This document shows, in pieces, positions 36,232 through 47,930 of a DNA stretch of 64,000 bases; within the stretch, counting starts at the first letter, position 1; the number at the start of each line of letters is the position of its first letter. The notes below the pieces were generated by a model. The model did no database searches and was not told where the DNA came from. It worked only from the letters and a program-made list of their open reading frames with translations. The DNA lies in NCBI RefSeq assembly GCF_014905175.1, contig NC_057791.1, positions 5,828,001 to 5,892,000 of the forward strand, written 5' to 3'. This stretch comes from Aphidius gifuensis. Its lineage: Eukaryota; Arthropoda; Insecta; Hymenoptera; Braconidae. The translations under genes were made by a program, and so were the position numbers.

Positions 36232-37491
36232 TAGGGGGAAGCGGGGCACAATGGAACACCCAAAAAAATATTTTGACTTATATTTTTTTTCATTTTTTCG
36301 TCACTCTTCGATTAAAAAAGCCGGAAGAAAATAGATGCAATAAAAAAAAAAATTTTTTGAAAATTTTTTGAGCATTTTTTTTAAGAACAAAGAAAATTAT
36401 TTTTTATATGTTTTTTTTTGTTCGTCGAGAAAAATGGTGATAAACTGCTTTAAAAGCAATTGTTCGTAATTATACATGAAGAGAAATAAAAAAAAATTAT
36501 TTTTTGTGATTAATATCACATTTTATTAAACAACAATAAAGAAAATTTATAATAATAATTTTTTTTTTAATTTTTAAAAATTATTCATGTTTTTTTTATT
36601 AATAAGTGAGAAAAACTAATCGGAAAATACTATTGTCATACATCGATTTATATTTTTTCCTTAAGGTATAACTTGCCAAAATTTTTGGGGGCGTGTCCTA
36701 AATATACTGCCTATGCTTTTACATGGATAGTTTTTGCGTTGCCAACCCCAAATAACTAAAAAAATGGATCTTTCTCGGTCGTTTGTGGCTTATTAATAAT
36801 ACTTTTTACTAGAGAATCTTATCATTTCGTCTATTTTATTGCATAATAAATCATATTCTTGTAATTTAAACAATTTTAATTAGTTTTTATTTTCTCGTAA
36901 TGACCCCGGCAATAGTGCTTTTTTTGTCAGTTTGCAACACTGATCTTGACGCCATCTTAATATCTATTTCATGAATGTATGTGTGTGTATGCTGTGTAAA
37001 AGCTAAACATGGATGCTAAATTTTGCTAAATTTGTTGTTTAAATTTTCCCGCTTCAATGCGCTGTTGCCAGAGCCTCAATACTTGTTCTCATAAAATTGC
37101 TAAAAATCGTGTTTTTAGCTTATATTTTTATTAATTACGTGAGATTTAGTCTTATAAGCCCATTTCATCCTGATATCAAAAAATTCCTTATTTTTTCTTT
37201 TATTATCTATTAGTTTTTGGGATAGGTGAGACCAAAACAAGTATTGTTTTGTTAAGCTCGTAGATATTTTCTAACACCTCCTCCCATAAGAGCCCATGTT
37301 TAACCTCTCTAAATTATGTCAACTTTGAATAATTATTAAAAAAAAAAAAGTATTATAACATAAAAACTGAATTGACAAAAAGATGCATTATTATTTCATT
37401 TATCTAAATTATTAATTTCATGAGCCTCAGACTATTTTTCATTTTGGCAAGTTATACCTTAAGTGTTCCATTTTGCCCCGCTTTCCCCTAT
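36232..37491. mobile_element. Inverted-repeat element with GGGGAAGCGGGGCA ends, interrupted by another
   Basis: The left end is TAGGGGGAAGCGGGGCACAA and the right end the reverse complement of TAGGGGAAAGCGGGGCAAAA, with TA/TATA at both borders. The termini are conserved for about 28 nt through TGGAACAC. No coding capacity. A TA target suggests a Tc1/mariner-type MITE. The nested element at 36661-37462 lies just inside the right terminus. Confidence 0.75.
36661..37462. mobile_element. Nested TTAA-flanked inverted-repeat element
   Basis: It starts TTAAGGTATAACTTGCCAAA and ends with the reverse complement (TTTGGCAAGTTATACCTTAA). TTAA at both ends is the piggyBac-type target. It lies wholly inside the element at 36232-37491 and must be younger. 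The interior has no long ORF. Confidence 0.75.
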
Positions 37492-37864
37492 ATAAAATTT
37501 ATATAGATTATGTATAAGTTTTATATAGATAATACATAGTTTTGGGCCTATTTATAGTATGTATAATTATTAATCTATAAATAATTTATATATAATCTAT
37601 ATAAAATATATACAGTTTTTTGTTCAAAAGCTATATTTTTCTAAAAATAAATAAATTTAAGAATTAAATTTGTATTTTGAGAAATAAATTTGTATTTTCT
37701 ATTTAAAAAAAAAAACTATATTTTCTATATACATATATTTATTAAGTACTTTTTTTTATTAATGGCGCCATGACGATGACAATAAATGATTTTTATAATT
37801 TGAAATTCCATTATATCAAGCTTTACTATAAAGAAGAAAACCGAATTATTTAATAGTATATATA

Positions 37865-38852
37865 CAGGATGAAGCGTAAATGGCGAACACTGAGTATACT
37901 ACGAGATTGTACGTGAAATTTTAAATAGTAAATGTTTTAGTTTAGCCTTTGTGACTGAGTTATTAACGTTTAAAGTTGATCATGAGAATCGAGCGTCGAT
38001 AATTATTATCATTATGGCGGGCCTGAAATTATGTGACGCGCCATGGATATTTTGTTTTTTACTCAATTCGAACGCCGAGGAGCTAATATAAATTGCTGGA
38101 TGAATGCGCAGCAGCTATTCGGACACACACAGCACTCACATAATTGGCGACAAAATAATCACTTATAATTTAAAATCACATTTATATTTTTGATCACATT
38201 ATGTGATTTATTTTTTGATCACATTTTAATTTAAAATACTTTTATATTTTTTTGATCACATTATGTGATTATTCTATCAATGTGATCAATAAATGAATCA
38301 CATAATGTGATCAAAAAATATAAATGTGATTTTAAATTAGAAAAGATCATATTTTTTGATCACATTATGTGATTTATTTATTGATCACATTGATAGAATA
38401 ATCACATAATGTGATCAAATAAATATAAAAGTATTTTAAATTAAAATGTGATCAAAAAATAAATCACATAATGTGATCAAAAATATAAATGTGATTTTAA
38501 ATTATAAGTGATTATTTTGTCATAATTAGTGTGAGTGCTGTGTGTGTGAGTATGCAGCTGCGTGCAGCTGCGCATTCATCCAGCGAATTTATGATTTAGC
38601 TCTATCTGGCGTTCGAATTTTGAATTAATTAAAAAAACAAAAACATTTTAATCCATGGCGCGTAAACACACACGTGGGTTCAGACGCCATAATGATAATA
38701 ATTATCGACGCTCGATTCTCATTGGTCAACTTAAAACGTTAATAACTCAGTCACAAAGCGTCGTAGACCCAAACTGTAAAAACATTTACTATTTAAAATT
38801 TCACGTACAATCTCGTAGTATACTCAGTGTTCGCCATTTACGCTTCATCCTG
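37865..38852. mobile_element. Foldback/MITE family F, copy 1
   Basis: The ends CAGGATGAAGCGTAAATGGC and its reverse complement are flanked by TA. The inverted arms are hundreds of bp long. The inner part is filled with at least six copies of the palindromic motif CACATAATGTG spaced by AAATAAATGTGAT-like links. The ORF-like stretch in the right arm is a by-product of the arm. The TA target points to Tc1/mariner-type mobilisation. Confidence 0.85.
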
Positions 38853-38946
38853 TATATAATTTTCAATAATTAAATAAATTTTACATTTTTGCGTTAGAAA
38901 ACAGATAAATTTTTTTTCTCTTTCATACTTAAGTATATAAGAAAGT

Positions 38947-38990
38947 ATATAAGAAATAAGAAATAATTAATTATTTCTTATTTCTTATAT
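38947..38990. repeat. 44-bp perfect palindrome
   Basis: Half-site ATATAAGAAATAAGAAATAA plus TT is followed directly by its exact reverse complement. It lies in the spacer between the two foldback copies. No flanking direct repeat is evident. Confidence 0.85.
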
Positions 38991-39092
38991 CTCTCTCTTT
39001 TCTTCTTGAAATTTTGAAATTTAGGTCCATTGAATTTTGTTCCAATTAATTTTAAAATTAAAAGAAATTAAACTATGTTGGTTACAATTATA

Positions 39093-40066
39093 CAGGATGA
39101 AGCGTAAATGGCGAACACTGAGTATACTACGAGATTCTACGTGAAATTTTAAATAGTAAATGTTTTTACAGTTTGGGTCTACGACGCTTTGTGACTGAGT
39201 TATTAACGTTTAAAACCAATGAGTCGAGCGTCGATAATATTATCATTATGGCGTCTGAATTACGTGTTTACGCGCCATGGAGTTGTTTTATTAATTTAAA
39301 ATTGAACAGAAGCTAAATTATAAATTCGTTAATGTGCATGTTATTGTTAACACAACAGCACTTACATAATTATGACAAAATATCACTTATAATTTAAAAT
39401 CACATTTATATTTTTGATCACATTATGTGATTTATTTTTGATCACATTTTATTTAAAACACTTTGATATTTTTCTGATCAAATTATGTGATTATTCTATC
39501 AATGTGATCAATAAATAAATCACATAATGTGATCAAAAATATAAATGTCACTTTAAGTTAGAAGAGATCATATTTTTTGATCACATTATGTGATTTATTT
39601 ATTGATCACATTGATAGAATAATCACATAATGTGATCAAAAAAAATATAAAAGTATTTTAAATTAAAATGTGATCAAAAAATAAATCACATAATGTGATC
39701 AAAAATATAAATGTGATTTTAAATTATAAGTGATATTATTTTGTCATAATTAATGTGAGTGCTGTGTGTGTGAGTATGCAGCTGCGCATTCATCCAGCGA
39801 ATTTATGATTTAGCTCTGTCTGGCGTTCGAATTTTGAATTAATTAAAAAAACAAAAACAATTTAATCCATGGCGCGTAAACACACACGTGGGTTCAGACG
39901 CCATAATGATAATAATTATCGACGCTCGATTCTCATTGGTCAACTTAAAACGTTAATAACTCAGTCACAAAGCGTCGTAGACCCAAACTGTAAAAACATT
40001 TACTATTTAAAATTTCACGTACAATCTCGTAGTATACTCAGTGTTCGCCATTTACGCTTCATCCTG
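39093..40066. mobile_element. Foldback/MITE family F, copy 2
   Basis: Same ends, same TA borders and the same palindromic CACATAATGTG core as copy 1, in the same orientation. The left arm carries a few substitutions and short deletions relative to copy 1, while the right arms are nearly identical. Confidence 0.85.
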
Positions 40067-40162
40067 TATTTAATTCACTATTACTGATGATGAAAAAATA
40101 AAATGAAAAATTTGAAGTCAATTATTGGAGAAAATACACTGTAAAAAAAACAATTCTATATT

Positions 40163-41016
40163 CCCTGGTGAAAATAATTTTGACAAAATTTGCCAAAATT
40201 AGTCAAAGTTTGTCGAAATCTTCAATTTTTGGCAAACATTGGCAAATTTTGACAAAATTCAACTAATTTTGGCAAATTTTGTTAAATTTTTTTTGTCAAA
40301 TTTTGCCAATTTTAATAAATTTTTTCTTTCGATAAAATTTGAAAACATTTGACAAATTTTGTCAAATTTTGGTAATATTTGTCAAATTTTGTCGATTGTA
40401 ATAATTTTTTTTTTTTTTTTTAAATGTTGAATACATTTGACAAAATTTGTCAAATTTTCTCAAACTTTGCCAAATTTTTTTTAAACCGTTAATTTAGAAG
40501 AAACTATATAAATTTGATAATTTTTCAAAATTTATCTATAAACCGGAAGATATCGTCGAATTGTTACCATCTTTGCTATACTGATAATATTAATCAATTA
40601 GAAGAAAATAGGAAATAATATATATTGATGAATGTTTCTCGCATGCAGGCATGTAATGTTCTGTTTGTATATAAAGAAAATCATATATCCATCACTCATA
40701 TGGTAATATTGAACAGATAGCCAGATTTTTATAGTTGATGTGTTAAACTTATAAAAATGATATATAACTGTCGGAAATTGCGTACATAATATGATTAAGC
40801 AGACAACATAACTAGGTTTTTTTTTTTTTTTCAATTCAAATAATTTTAGCAAAATTTGACAAATTTTGCTAAAATTATTTGACAAAATTGCCCAAAACTA
40901 TTTGACAAAATTGAGGAGTCCCAATTTCCTCTCAAAATTTGACAAATTTTGACTAAATTTGACTAAATTTGACAAATAATTTTTGTCAAATTTTGTCAAA
41001 ATTATTTTCACCAGGG
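40163..41016. mobile_element. Inverted-repeat element with CCCTGGTGAAAATAATTTTG ends
   Basis: The 5' end is CCCTGGTGAAAATAATTTTG and the 3' end its exact reverse complement. Both arms consist of variants of TTTGACAAAATTTGYCAAA repeated many times, so the arms pair with each other and within themselves. The middle (40500-40830) is ordinary AT-rich DNA. No ORF of note. The termini resemble those of the element at 45854-46101. Confidence 0.8.
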
Positions 41017-41096
41017 TTTGATAACAAAACTTCTTGAAAATAGAATTTTCGTTCTAGGAAATTTTTAGTTTTGAAAGAAGAAAAAAAGTTCTTGTT

Positions 41097-41814
41097 ATGG
41101 AAGCTGAGGCATTCACATCTAAACAAAGATTCAACACAACAGTTCAAGTTCTTCCTAAAAAACAAGACGTACACACAATAATTTGTAAATACCTGAAAGA
41201 ATCTCAAATACAATTTTTTACATATACTCCCAGAGAGTTGAAACCAAAATCATTAATCTTAAAAGACATACAAGGAGAATACTCTGAAGACGATATCTTA
41301 TATGAAATAAAGTCTAAAATAGATGCATCAACAAAAATAATAAAATTCTCAAAAATTCAATTTAAAAAAAAACGACATAAATAACAACTACATAATCCAA
41401 ATAGATAATAACCCAAAAGATATCACAAAAATACGACATCTAGCCTACCAAAAGATAAGATGGGAGTTTTTAAGAAGAAAAAAAATTTTTCAATGTAAAA
41501 AGTGCCAAAGATTGGGACATGCAAGTTCCAACTGCAACTTACCATTCAGGTGTGTTAAATGTGCACAAACACATACACCTGGATCGTGTACAATTGATAA
41601 AGACTGTCAAGACAAAAGTAAATTATTATGTGTCAACTGTGGATTAAATGGCCATCCAGCATCATATCAAGGTTGCCCATTTATAAAAGCAAACTTAAAT
41701 GCAATAAAACAAGCTGACACCAACAACAAACAACAAAAAAACAACAGAACATTCAATGCTCAAGCATCATTGAGAACTAATTCATCATATGCCACCATGA
41801 CAAAAAAATATTAA
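41097..41814 (+). pseudogene. Non-LTR retrotransposon ORF1 (gag-like) remnant
   Basis: 41097-41384 begins MEAEAFTSKQRFNTTVQVLP and resembles the PRE_C2HC region of jockey-type ORF1. After a frameshift and a stop near 41384, 41395-41814 continues with DITKIRHLAYQKIRWEF and two zinc knuckles, CKKCQRLGHASSNC and CVNCGLNGHPASYQGC. No endonuclease or reverse transcriptase follows, so it is a dead fragment. Confidence 0.75.
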
Positions 41815-41869
41815 TTATATTAATCAGGTAATTTAGACATTATATAGAATATACTTATACTTTGAATAA

Positions 41870-42425
41870 AAAAACAAAAAAAACGCAAAAAAATAAAAAA
41901 AATGATAGAATTTATAGATATTGTAAATATTTTAATTTACTAAATTGTCTATTGCCTTTGCATAGTTTTGATCCTCTTGATGATTCTGCTGATGATGACA
42001 AGTTTTTTTCATCTTAAAAAAAAAAATAAATTTCTTGTAAATATATTAATAAGTCGTTTTGAAAGTTTGGTCTCATTATCGATCAAGACAAATAGTAGAT
42101 ATATATGTGTAAAGAGGTTGTATTACTATATCATTATTATGAATTGTTTATTGATAATACCTCATTTATATTAAATACTCCTTTCTTTTTTATTTATAAG
42201 TTAACTGTTTTTTAAAAAACTATTTCTAATTTGCTATTTATTTAATATTTGTTCTTTACCAGTTGTTGGAATACTCAAGCTTCCTCGCTTGATTCTTCAT
42301 GACCCTCTTTGGTTGAAACAAAGAATGATGTGAAAGCTAATACAGCACAACCATGACCCAACGTTTCAGCTTTATCAAGGCAAGATTGCCATGCCAAAAA
42401 AACTTTGTCTAATTGTTTGTATAAT
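41870..42425 (-). pseudogene. 3' end fragment of an eIF4G-like gene (gene C type)
   Basis: It matches the end and 3' flank of gene C (12200-12710). The minus strand reads DKVFLAWQSCLDKAETLGHG and ends GHEESSEEA, against SCPDKAEMLGHG and GHEESSEKA in gene C. Similarity stops abruptly at about 42425. Upstream domains are absent here. Confidence 0.8.
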
Positions 42426-42539
42426 AATTAAAATTAAATACAACAGGAAAATTAAATGAATTAATAAAATTAAATTATTTTCAACGAATTTACTATGGAA
42501 AAAAAAAAAAAAAAAGAAAAATTTAAATAATAGAATTAC

Positions 42540-44221
42540 TAGAGGTGTGCGAATAGTCCTCGAATCGAATCGAATCGAATAGTACTATCGAATTATTCGA
42601 ATTTTCGAATAGTCGAATAGCTACGAATAATTCGACTATTCGCCATTATACGAATATTCGAAAATTCGAATAATTCGAATAATGACGAATAGTCGAATAG
42701 TAACGAATAATTCGACTATTCGACTATTCGACTCTATGTTTTTAATTTTTCGAATAAAAATGATAATTATTGTTAGAATATTGAACCCAAACATGAGATA
42801 ATTTTTTTATTTATATTATTTTAATGAATTTATTAGGTATGTGAAATTAGCACATACATTGTAGCACAATCAAACTGGACTATATCAAAAATTACGTGCG
42901 GATTATGTGCGGAATCCGCAATTTTTGTGCGTTTTTTTTTTTTTTCCTTTTTTAAAAAGTTGTGCTAGCTTTCACTGTAAGCTATAGCAAAACTTTTTTA
43001 TTAATGATCTGATCTTGATGAAGTTAGGCTTAAAATTATGTGCGAATTATGTGGGATTTATGTGCGAATAAATAAATTTTAAAAAAAATTTTTTTTTAAT
43101 ATTTAATAACATTTTTAATAATTGACAAATGAAAGCTAACAGAACTTTTTATATAATGATTAGATCTTGATGTAAGCAGGCCCAAAATTACGTGCCAATT
43201 ATGTGTTATTTATGTGCGAATAAATAATTAGAAACATTTTTTTTTAATTGTTTATAACAACTTTTTTAATAATAATCCGATCTCGATGAAATTACATTTC
43301 GTGTTATCTTCAAATAAGTAAACTTATAAATAATTCTTTACAATTATCTAGTGCAAATCCAACTTTTTGCAACTGTAACCTCAATAAGAGCTAAAACGAC
43401 ATGCAACAAATTATTTAAGAAATTCAGTCATTTTTATGATAAACTCATATATATTTATTTTCTAGTGTTATAAATTGTTTTCAAAATATAATTTTTCTTA
43501 TATACTCTTACAATAATTTAACATGAAGTATTACAGTTTTAAAATAATATTAAATATCTTATTGATACTATGTGCACAAAGAAGAATTTTTTTCATTTAT
43601 TTTTTATTTCGGTGTTATTTCTTAGATATTTATAAGTTTACTTATTTGAACATAACACAAAATTTCATTTCATGAAAATAAGGATATTATTAAAAAAGTT
43701 AAACCTAGGTCTTTTCAATAATAACAAAATTGAATTTGTTATAAAAAATGAAAATAAAAAAATTTTTTCTAATGATTTATTCGCACATGAATAACACATA
43801 ATTCGCACGTAATTTTTGATATAGTCCAGTTTGATTGTGCTACAATGTATGTACTAATTTTACATACCTAATAAATTCATTAAAATAATATAAATAAAAA
43901 AATTATCTCATGTTTGGGTTCAATATTCTAACAATAATTATTATCTTCCATTTGGAACAATTTTTAAATGCATTAAATCATTTTTATTCGAAAAATTAAA
44001 AACATAGAGTCGAATAGTCGAATAGTCGAATTATTCGTTACTATTCGACTATTCGTCATTATTCGAATTATTCGAATTTTCGAATATTCGTATAATGGCG
44101 AATAGTCGAATTATTCGTAGCTATTCGAAAATTCGAATAATTCGATTCGATTTTCGAATCGAATAATTCGATTCGTATTCGATACGAATTATTCGAATTT
44201 TCGAATATTCGCACACCCCTA
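42540..44221. mobile_element. hAT-like non-autonomous element with 8-bp target duplication
   Basis: The ends TAGAGGTGTGCGAATA and, inverted, TAGGGGTGTGCGAATATTCG are flanked by AGAATTAC on both sides (42532-42539 and 44222-44229). The TAGRGGTGTGC terminus and 8-bp duplication fit hAT. The inverted arms are about 400 bp, made of TTCGAATA-type repeats followed by a unique stretch (GTGCTACAATGTATGT and its mirror). The interior lacks a transposase. An empty homologous site exists at 49711-49718. Confidence 0.9.
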
Positions 44222-44249
44222 AGAATTACAATAAAATTCTTTGATTATA

Positions 44250-46680
44250 ATTATTTTAAATTTATATGAAGATTACAATTCTTGAAGTTTATGATTATAA
44301 TTTTTGAACGATTTGGTTGATAAAAATTTCTTTTATCAAAAGAGCTTTCTGTCTCAATACCTGATTCTAATATTAATGTAAAAAGTATTCTGACAAATGT
44401 TGATGTTTTTAATTTATTTTCACCAACATTTTCTGTTATCCAGCTTGGTATATCATCAAAATCACTTTCACGCAATAAATTTGATAATTGTTCATTGCGT
44501 TGGTGTGTTTCATCAATTCTCAAAGATTTTAAATTATATTCTTTAATAACATTAACTTGATTTTCATGTTATATATCAACTAAATCAGTCGAATCAATAC
44601 CACTTGCTTTCCATTCGTCTTTAACAACATTTTCTGTTATCGAATTTTTTACATTAATAAAACTAACTTCACGTAATAATTTTGATAACTGTTTGTTTAC
44701 GTGGTTTGATTCACGATATGTTGGAAAGTATAAATCATAAACTTACATAAAATCATTTGGACCTACAAGTGATGTATCCAGTAAATCATTCCACTCGATG
44801 CCACTTCATCGTCAATCGTCATTTTTATTATCAACAATATTTTAACTATTGATTTTTAATTTTTTTAATGATTTAGAAAAAAACAAATATCCTATAGATA
44901 ATTATGAATAATTAGCACAGAGTTTTTTACAATAATTTACGGAGATATTTTACTGGGCTTTTTTTTCATACAATTCATTTGTACTAGATGAATGTATAAC
45001 ATTGTACAATGTATGCTTATATACTATTATACTATATTAATTGTTTATTTTTCTTTAATTATTATTTTTCTTCAAAAAAAAATTATGAAAATCTGAGTTT
45101 ATTTTCTCAGTATTTCCAAGTAACAAAAACGTAAATAATTATTTGTTGCAATTGCACATTGAACACACACTTTGTTGGTGTCAGTTACACAAACTGGAAT
45201 GTACCTTTATTTTATTATTACATAATCTGTATTATTATAATAATTATTTGTATTTTTTCTATCAATGATTTTAAATAATATAAATTTTAGCACCAAGATT
45301 TTTACAATATACATGTATTATGATGAAATTTCATTGGGCTTTTTTTTAATATAATTAATTTGTACTCAAAATTTTTTACTTAGCAAATTTAACACTGCAT
45401 CTTTATGATCAACAGCTGGATCATGAGCTTGATCCTGATCACCATACCATTTTAATATTGTAAACAGATATTAAATTTTTTTTCATGGAGTTGTTTTACA
45501 ATATCATAGACATGAGCTTTAACAAAAAAAAAAAATATTTTTTTTTCAAATTACACTTTGTCTTCAAAAAATTAATAATTATCAACTATTATTACTATTA
45601 TTTAAAACAAATATAATTTACCTGGATGATTTTCATATGAATGGTTGACACGAGTAACTGCTTTTAAACATTGTAATTCCTCATCTCTATTACATGCTTT
45701 TCAGTGACGACCTTTTAAGTCAATGAGACTTTGGAGCATTATTCTTATGCTTGGGCTTAGTTTTTTATCGCGAGATAATGAAGTAATTTTTGAAAAATGA
45801 ATATTTAAATTATAATATGTCATTTTTTCTAGTATCAGACCAGTAATTCTTATCCTGGTGGAAATATTTCTCCGGAATTTCTCCGGATTACTCCGGAATT
45901 GGCTCACTTAGCAAAAATACGAGAAATCCGTAGCAATTCCAAAATTCTCGAATTCTTGTGTAAAATGAAGGAAAATAAATGACCAAAAAATTTTAATGTA
46001 TTAATTCCGGAGTGATACGGAGTTTTCCGGAATTTTACGGAGTATTTGCGGAATTTTACGGAGTTTTTCCGGAGTTTTACGGAGAAATTATTTCCACCAG
46101 GGAATTCGCAAATATATTGTAGAGCAGTATCAACATCTTGTGACTCCCACAATGTTTCTAGAACTGAATCTATTGTCAGGATAGGAATCATATGTTTTTT
46201 AAATAATTCGCCAATCATCAGAATATTATTAATTGTTTTTTCATAAGCAAGTTTCTCAGTCTCATGAAATGATTTCATTAGTTTTTCTCTTTCCTCAATA
46301 TCTTTACAAATAGTAATTTTTTCGAGCTCTTTAATTCGAACAGATCCGAAATCAAAAGCACCGTGAAATCGTTTCTTGCACCGAATGAATAATAAATCGC
46401 CAAGTTTTTTTTTGTCTCAGCCACATCAATTTCTAAATCATTTAATTTTTTATAAATGATTGCACATAAAGATGAGAAATTTGATTCTTTCAAAACTTTT
46501 TGGTAACATAAATTTCAAGTTTTTAAGTTTTTTATCAGTAAAATCTAATCCTATGTACTCTGCTAAAAATTCATCAACATTATCAATTGTTATTCTATTT
46601 AATATTCCTTTCATTTTGTCTTCAAATATTTGTATATCATCATCATCAGTATTTTTCTGTAATAATAATAATAACAATAA
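44250..46680 (-). pseudogene. eIF4G-like pseudogene D, scattered MIF4G and C-terminal pieces
   Basis: Minus-strand pieces: MIF4G start at 46677-46450 (MKGILNRITIDNVDEFLAEY), continuation 46493-46278 (SLCAIIYKKLNDLEIDVAET), 46278-46105 (NNILMIGELFKKHMIPILTI), and after a MITE insertion 45853-45701 (KMTYYNLNIHFSKITSLSRD). W2-type sequence lies at about 45515-45375 (HVYDIVKQLHEKK, then frame-broken DAVLNLLSK). C-terminal-region pieces lie at 44560-44250 (DIPSWITENVG, FVRILFTLILESGIE) and 44860-44580. Gene B-type 3' flank is at 45113-45205. Order is scrambled and frames are broken throughout. Confidence 0.75.
45854..46101. mobile_element. 248-bp MITE with CCTGGTGGAAATA ends, inside pseudogene D
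   Basis: It starts CCTGGTGGAAATATTTCTCC and ends with the mirror TTTCCACCAGG. The arms are runs of CTCCGGAATT / CGGAGTTTTAC units. It splits the MIF4G sequence between YICEF and ITGLILEKMT. The interior phrase GAAGGAAAATAAATGACCAA is shared with the copy ending at 47302. Confidence 0.75.
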
Positions 46681-46699
46681 TACTTTCTATTTTAACATA

Positions 46700-47302
46700 A
46701 AAAAATTCATTACTTCGATTTTCTCCGTATTGCTCCAATTTTCTACGAATTTCTATGATTTACTCCGCTTTACTCTGATTTTTTCCGCATATTGTTGAAT
46801 AAAAATTCGGAGTAAAACAAAATATCATTTTTTCCGGTTATCTCCAATTTTTTTCCTTCTCATTCCGACGCTTTTTGTGCTCTTGCTCAGACTGTTACTC
46901 CGATTGTTATCTGAGCTTTCTGTGCTGAATTGCTGAGCGAAGCAGATGCTACGAGTCCGACTGAACTGATTGTTTACCCCTTGTAGTTTCGCTCGCTGCG
47001 GCTCCTGATTGCTCGTGGCATTTTCTCGGGTTCGGCTCATCTTACTGATTGAAAATACGAGAAATACGAGAAGCGAATACAAATACAATTCAAAACGAAT
47101 TCCTGTAGAAAAAGAAGGAAAATAAATGCGAGCAAAAAATTTTAATGGGCCGATTCCGGAGTGATACGGAGTTTTCCGGAATTTTACGGAGTATTTCCGG
47201 AGTTTTTCGGAATTTTACGGAGTGTTTCCGGACTTTTACTGAGTATTTCCGAAATTTTACGGAGTTTTCCCGGAGTTTTACGGAGAAATTATTTCCACCA
47301 GG
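46700..47302. mobile_element. Second, longer copy of the CGGAGT-type element
   Basis: The right end (CGGAGAAATTATTTCCACCA then GG) and 47039-47302 match 45900-46101. The left end is not defined; CTCCG-rich sequence starts near 46720. The GC-richer middle (46850-47040) is open on the minus strand but matches nothing I know. Confidence 0.55.
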
Positions 47303-47444
47303 GAGATTCAACAGTTTTCCCTGTATGAGTACCCGCCATCCCCGCTCTCACCCGTCGGATCCATTGATCTTTGAAGTCGGAATAATGAGATGAAAATTTT
47401 GGTGATTTAATTTTTATCTTATACAATTATTTTAGTTTAAAACA

Positions 47445-47870
47445 GATGAAAACGTAGAAACGTTATGGCCGATAGGATCACATTCGAACACATGGTTCAT
47501 CATCGATAAACCTTTTAATAAATTAATCAAAAAATCTATACAATCTATCGATGTATGTATTATAAATTATTACTTTGATAATTATGAATTCTTAATTGAC
47601 TATAAACATTTAATTATAAATATTTTCTATTATCAAATAATATTTCTCATAGTAATGATTATTATTATTGAATCATATAGAAAAATAGAATGTTTATTAG
47701 TTTCTAAAAATCAAGGAAATTATTTTTTAATTTATTTTCAAGTTTTATAAATAGATAAATATAGTAAAATATATAATTTAAAAAATTTATTTCATATTTT
47801 TATTAATTTAAAATTGAGAAGAAAATAAAATTTTTATTTATTTTATTTATTTTGTTTTTTTATTTTTTTT
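47445..47870 (-). repeat. Inverted copy of the MATH-BTB upstream unit
   Basis: On the minus strand this repeats the region before MATH-BTB 2 (25370-25510), including TATCGATGATGAACCATGTG and CGAATGTGATCCTATCGGCC, and continues into the low-complexity repeat seen at 26870-27356. No BTB coding sequence is present. Confidence 0.75.
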
Positions 47871-47930
47871 TTTATTGATGCTTAAATCATAAGCCTCCTT
47901 ACAAATCGTCTTTTTTCTTGAGCAAAAAAA

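Noticed and set aside
38655..38873. 72-residue open frame starting MARKHTRGFRRHNDNNYRRS, repeated at 39869-40087
   Set aside because: It lies in the right arm of the foldback element and is conserved only because the arms are nearly identical. No start context, domain or independent support.
46825..47088. 87-residue basic open frame on the minus strand
   Set aside because: It falls within the CGGAGT-type element. Composition follows the element's GC content, with no recognisable domain.
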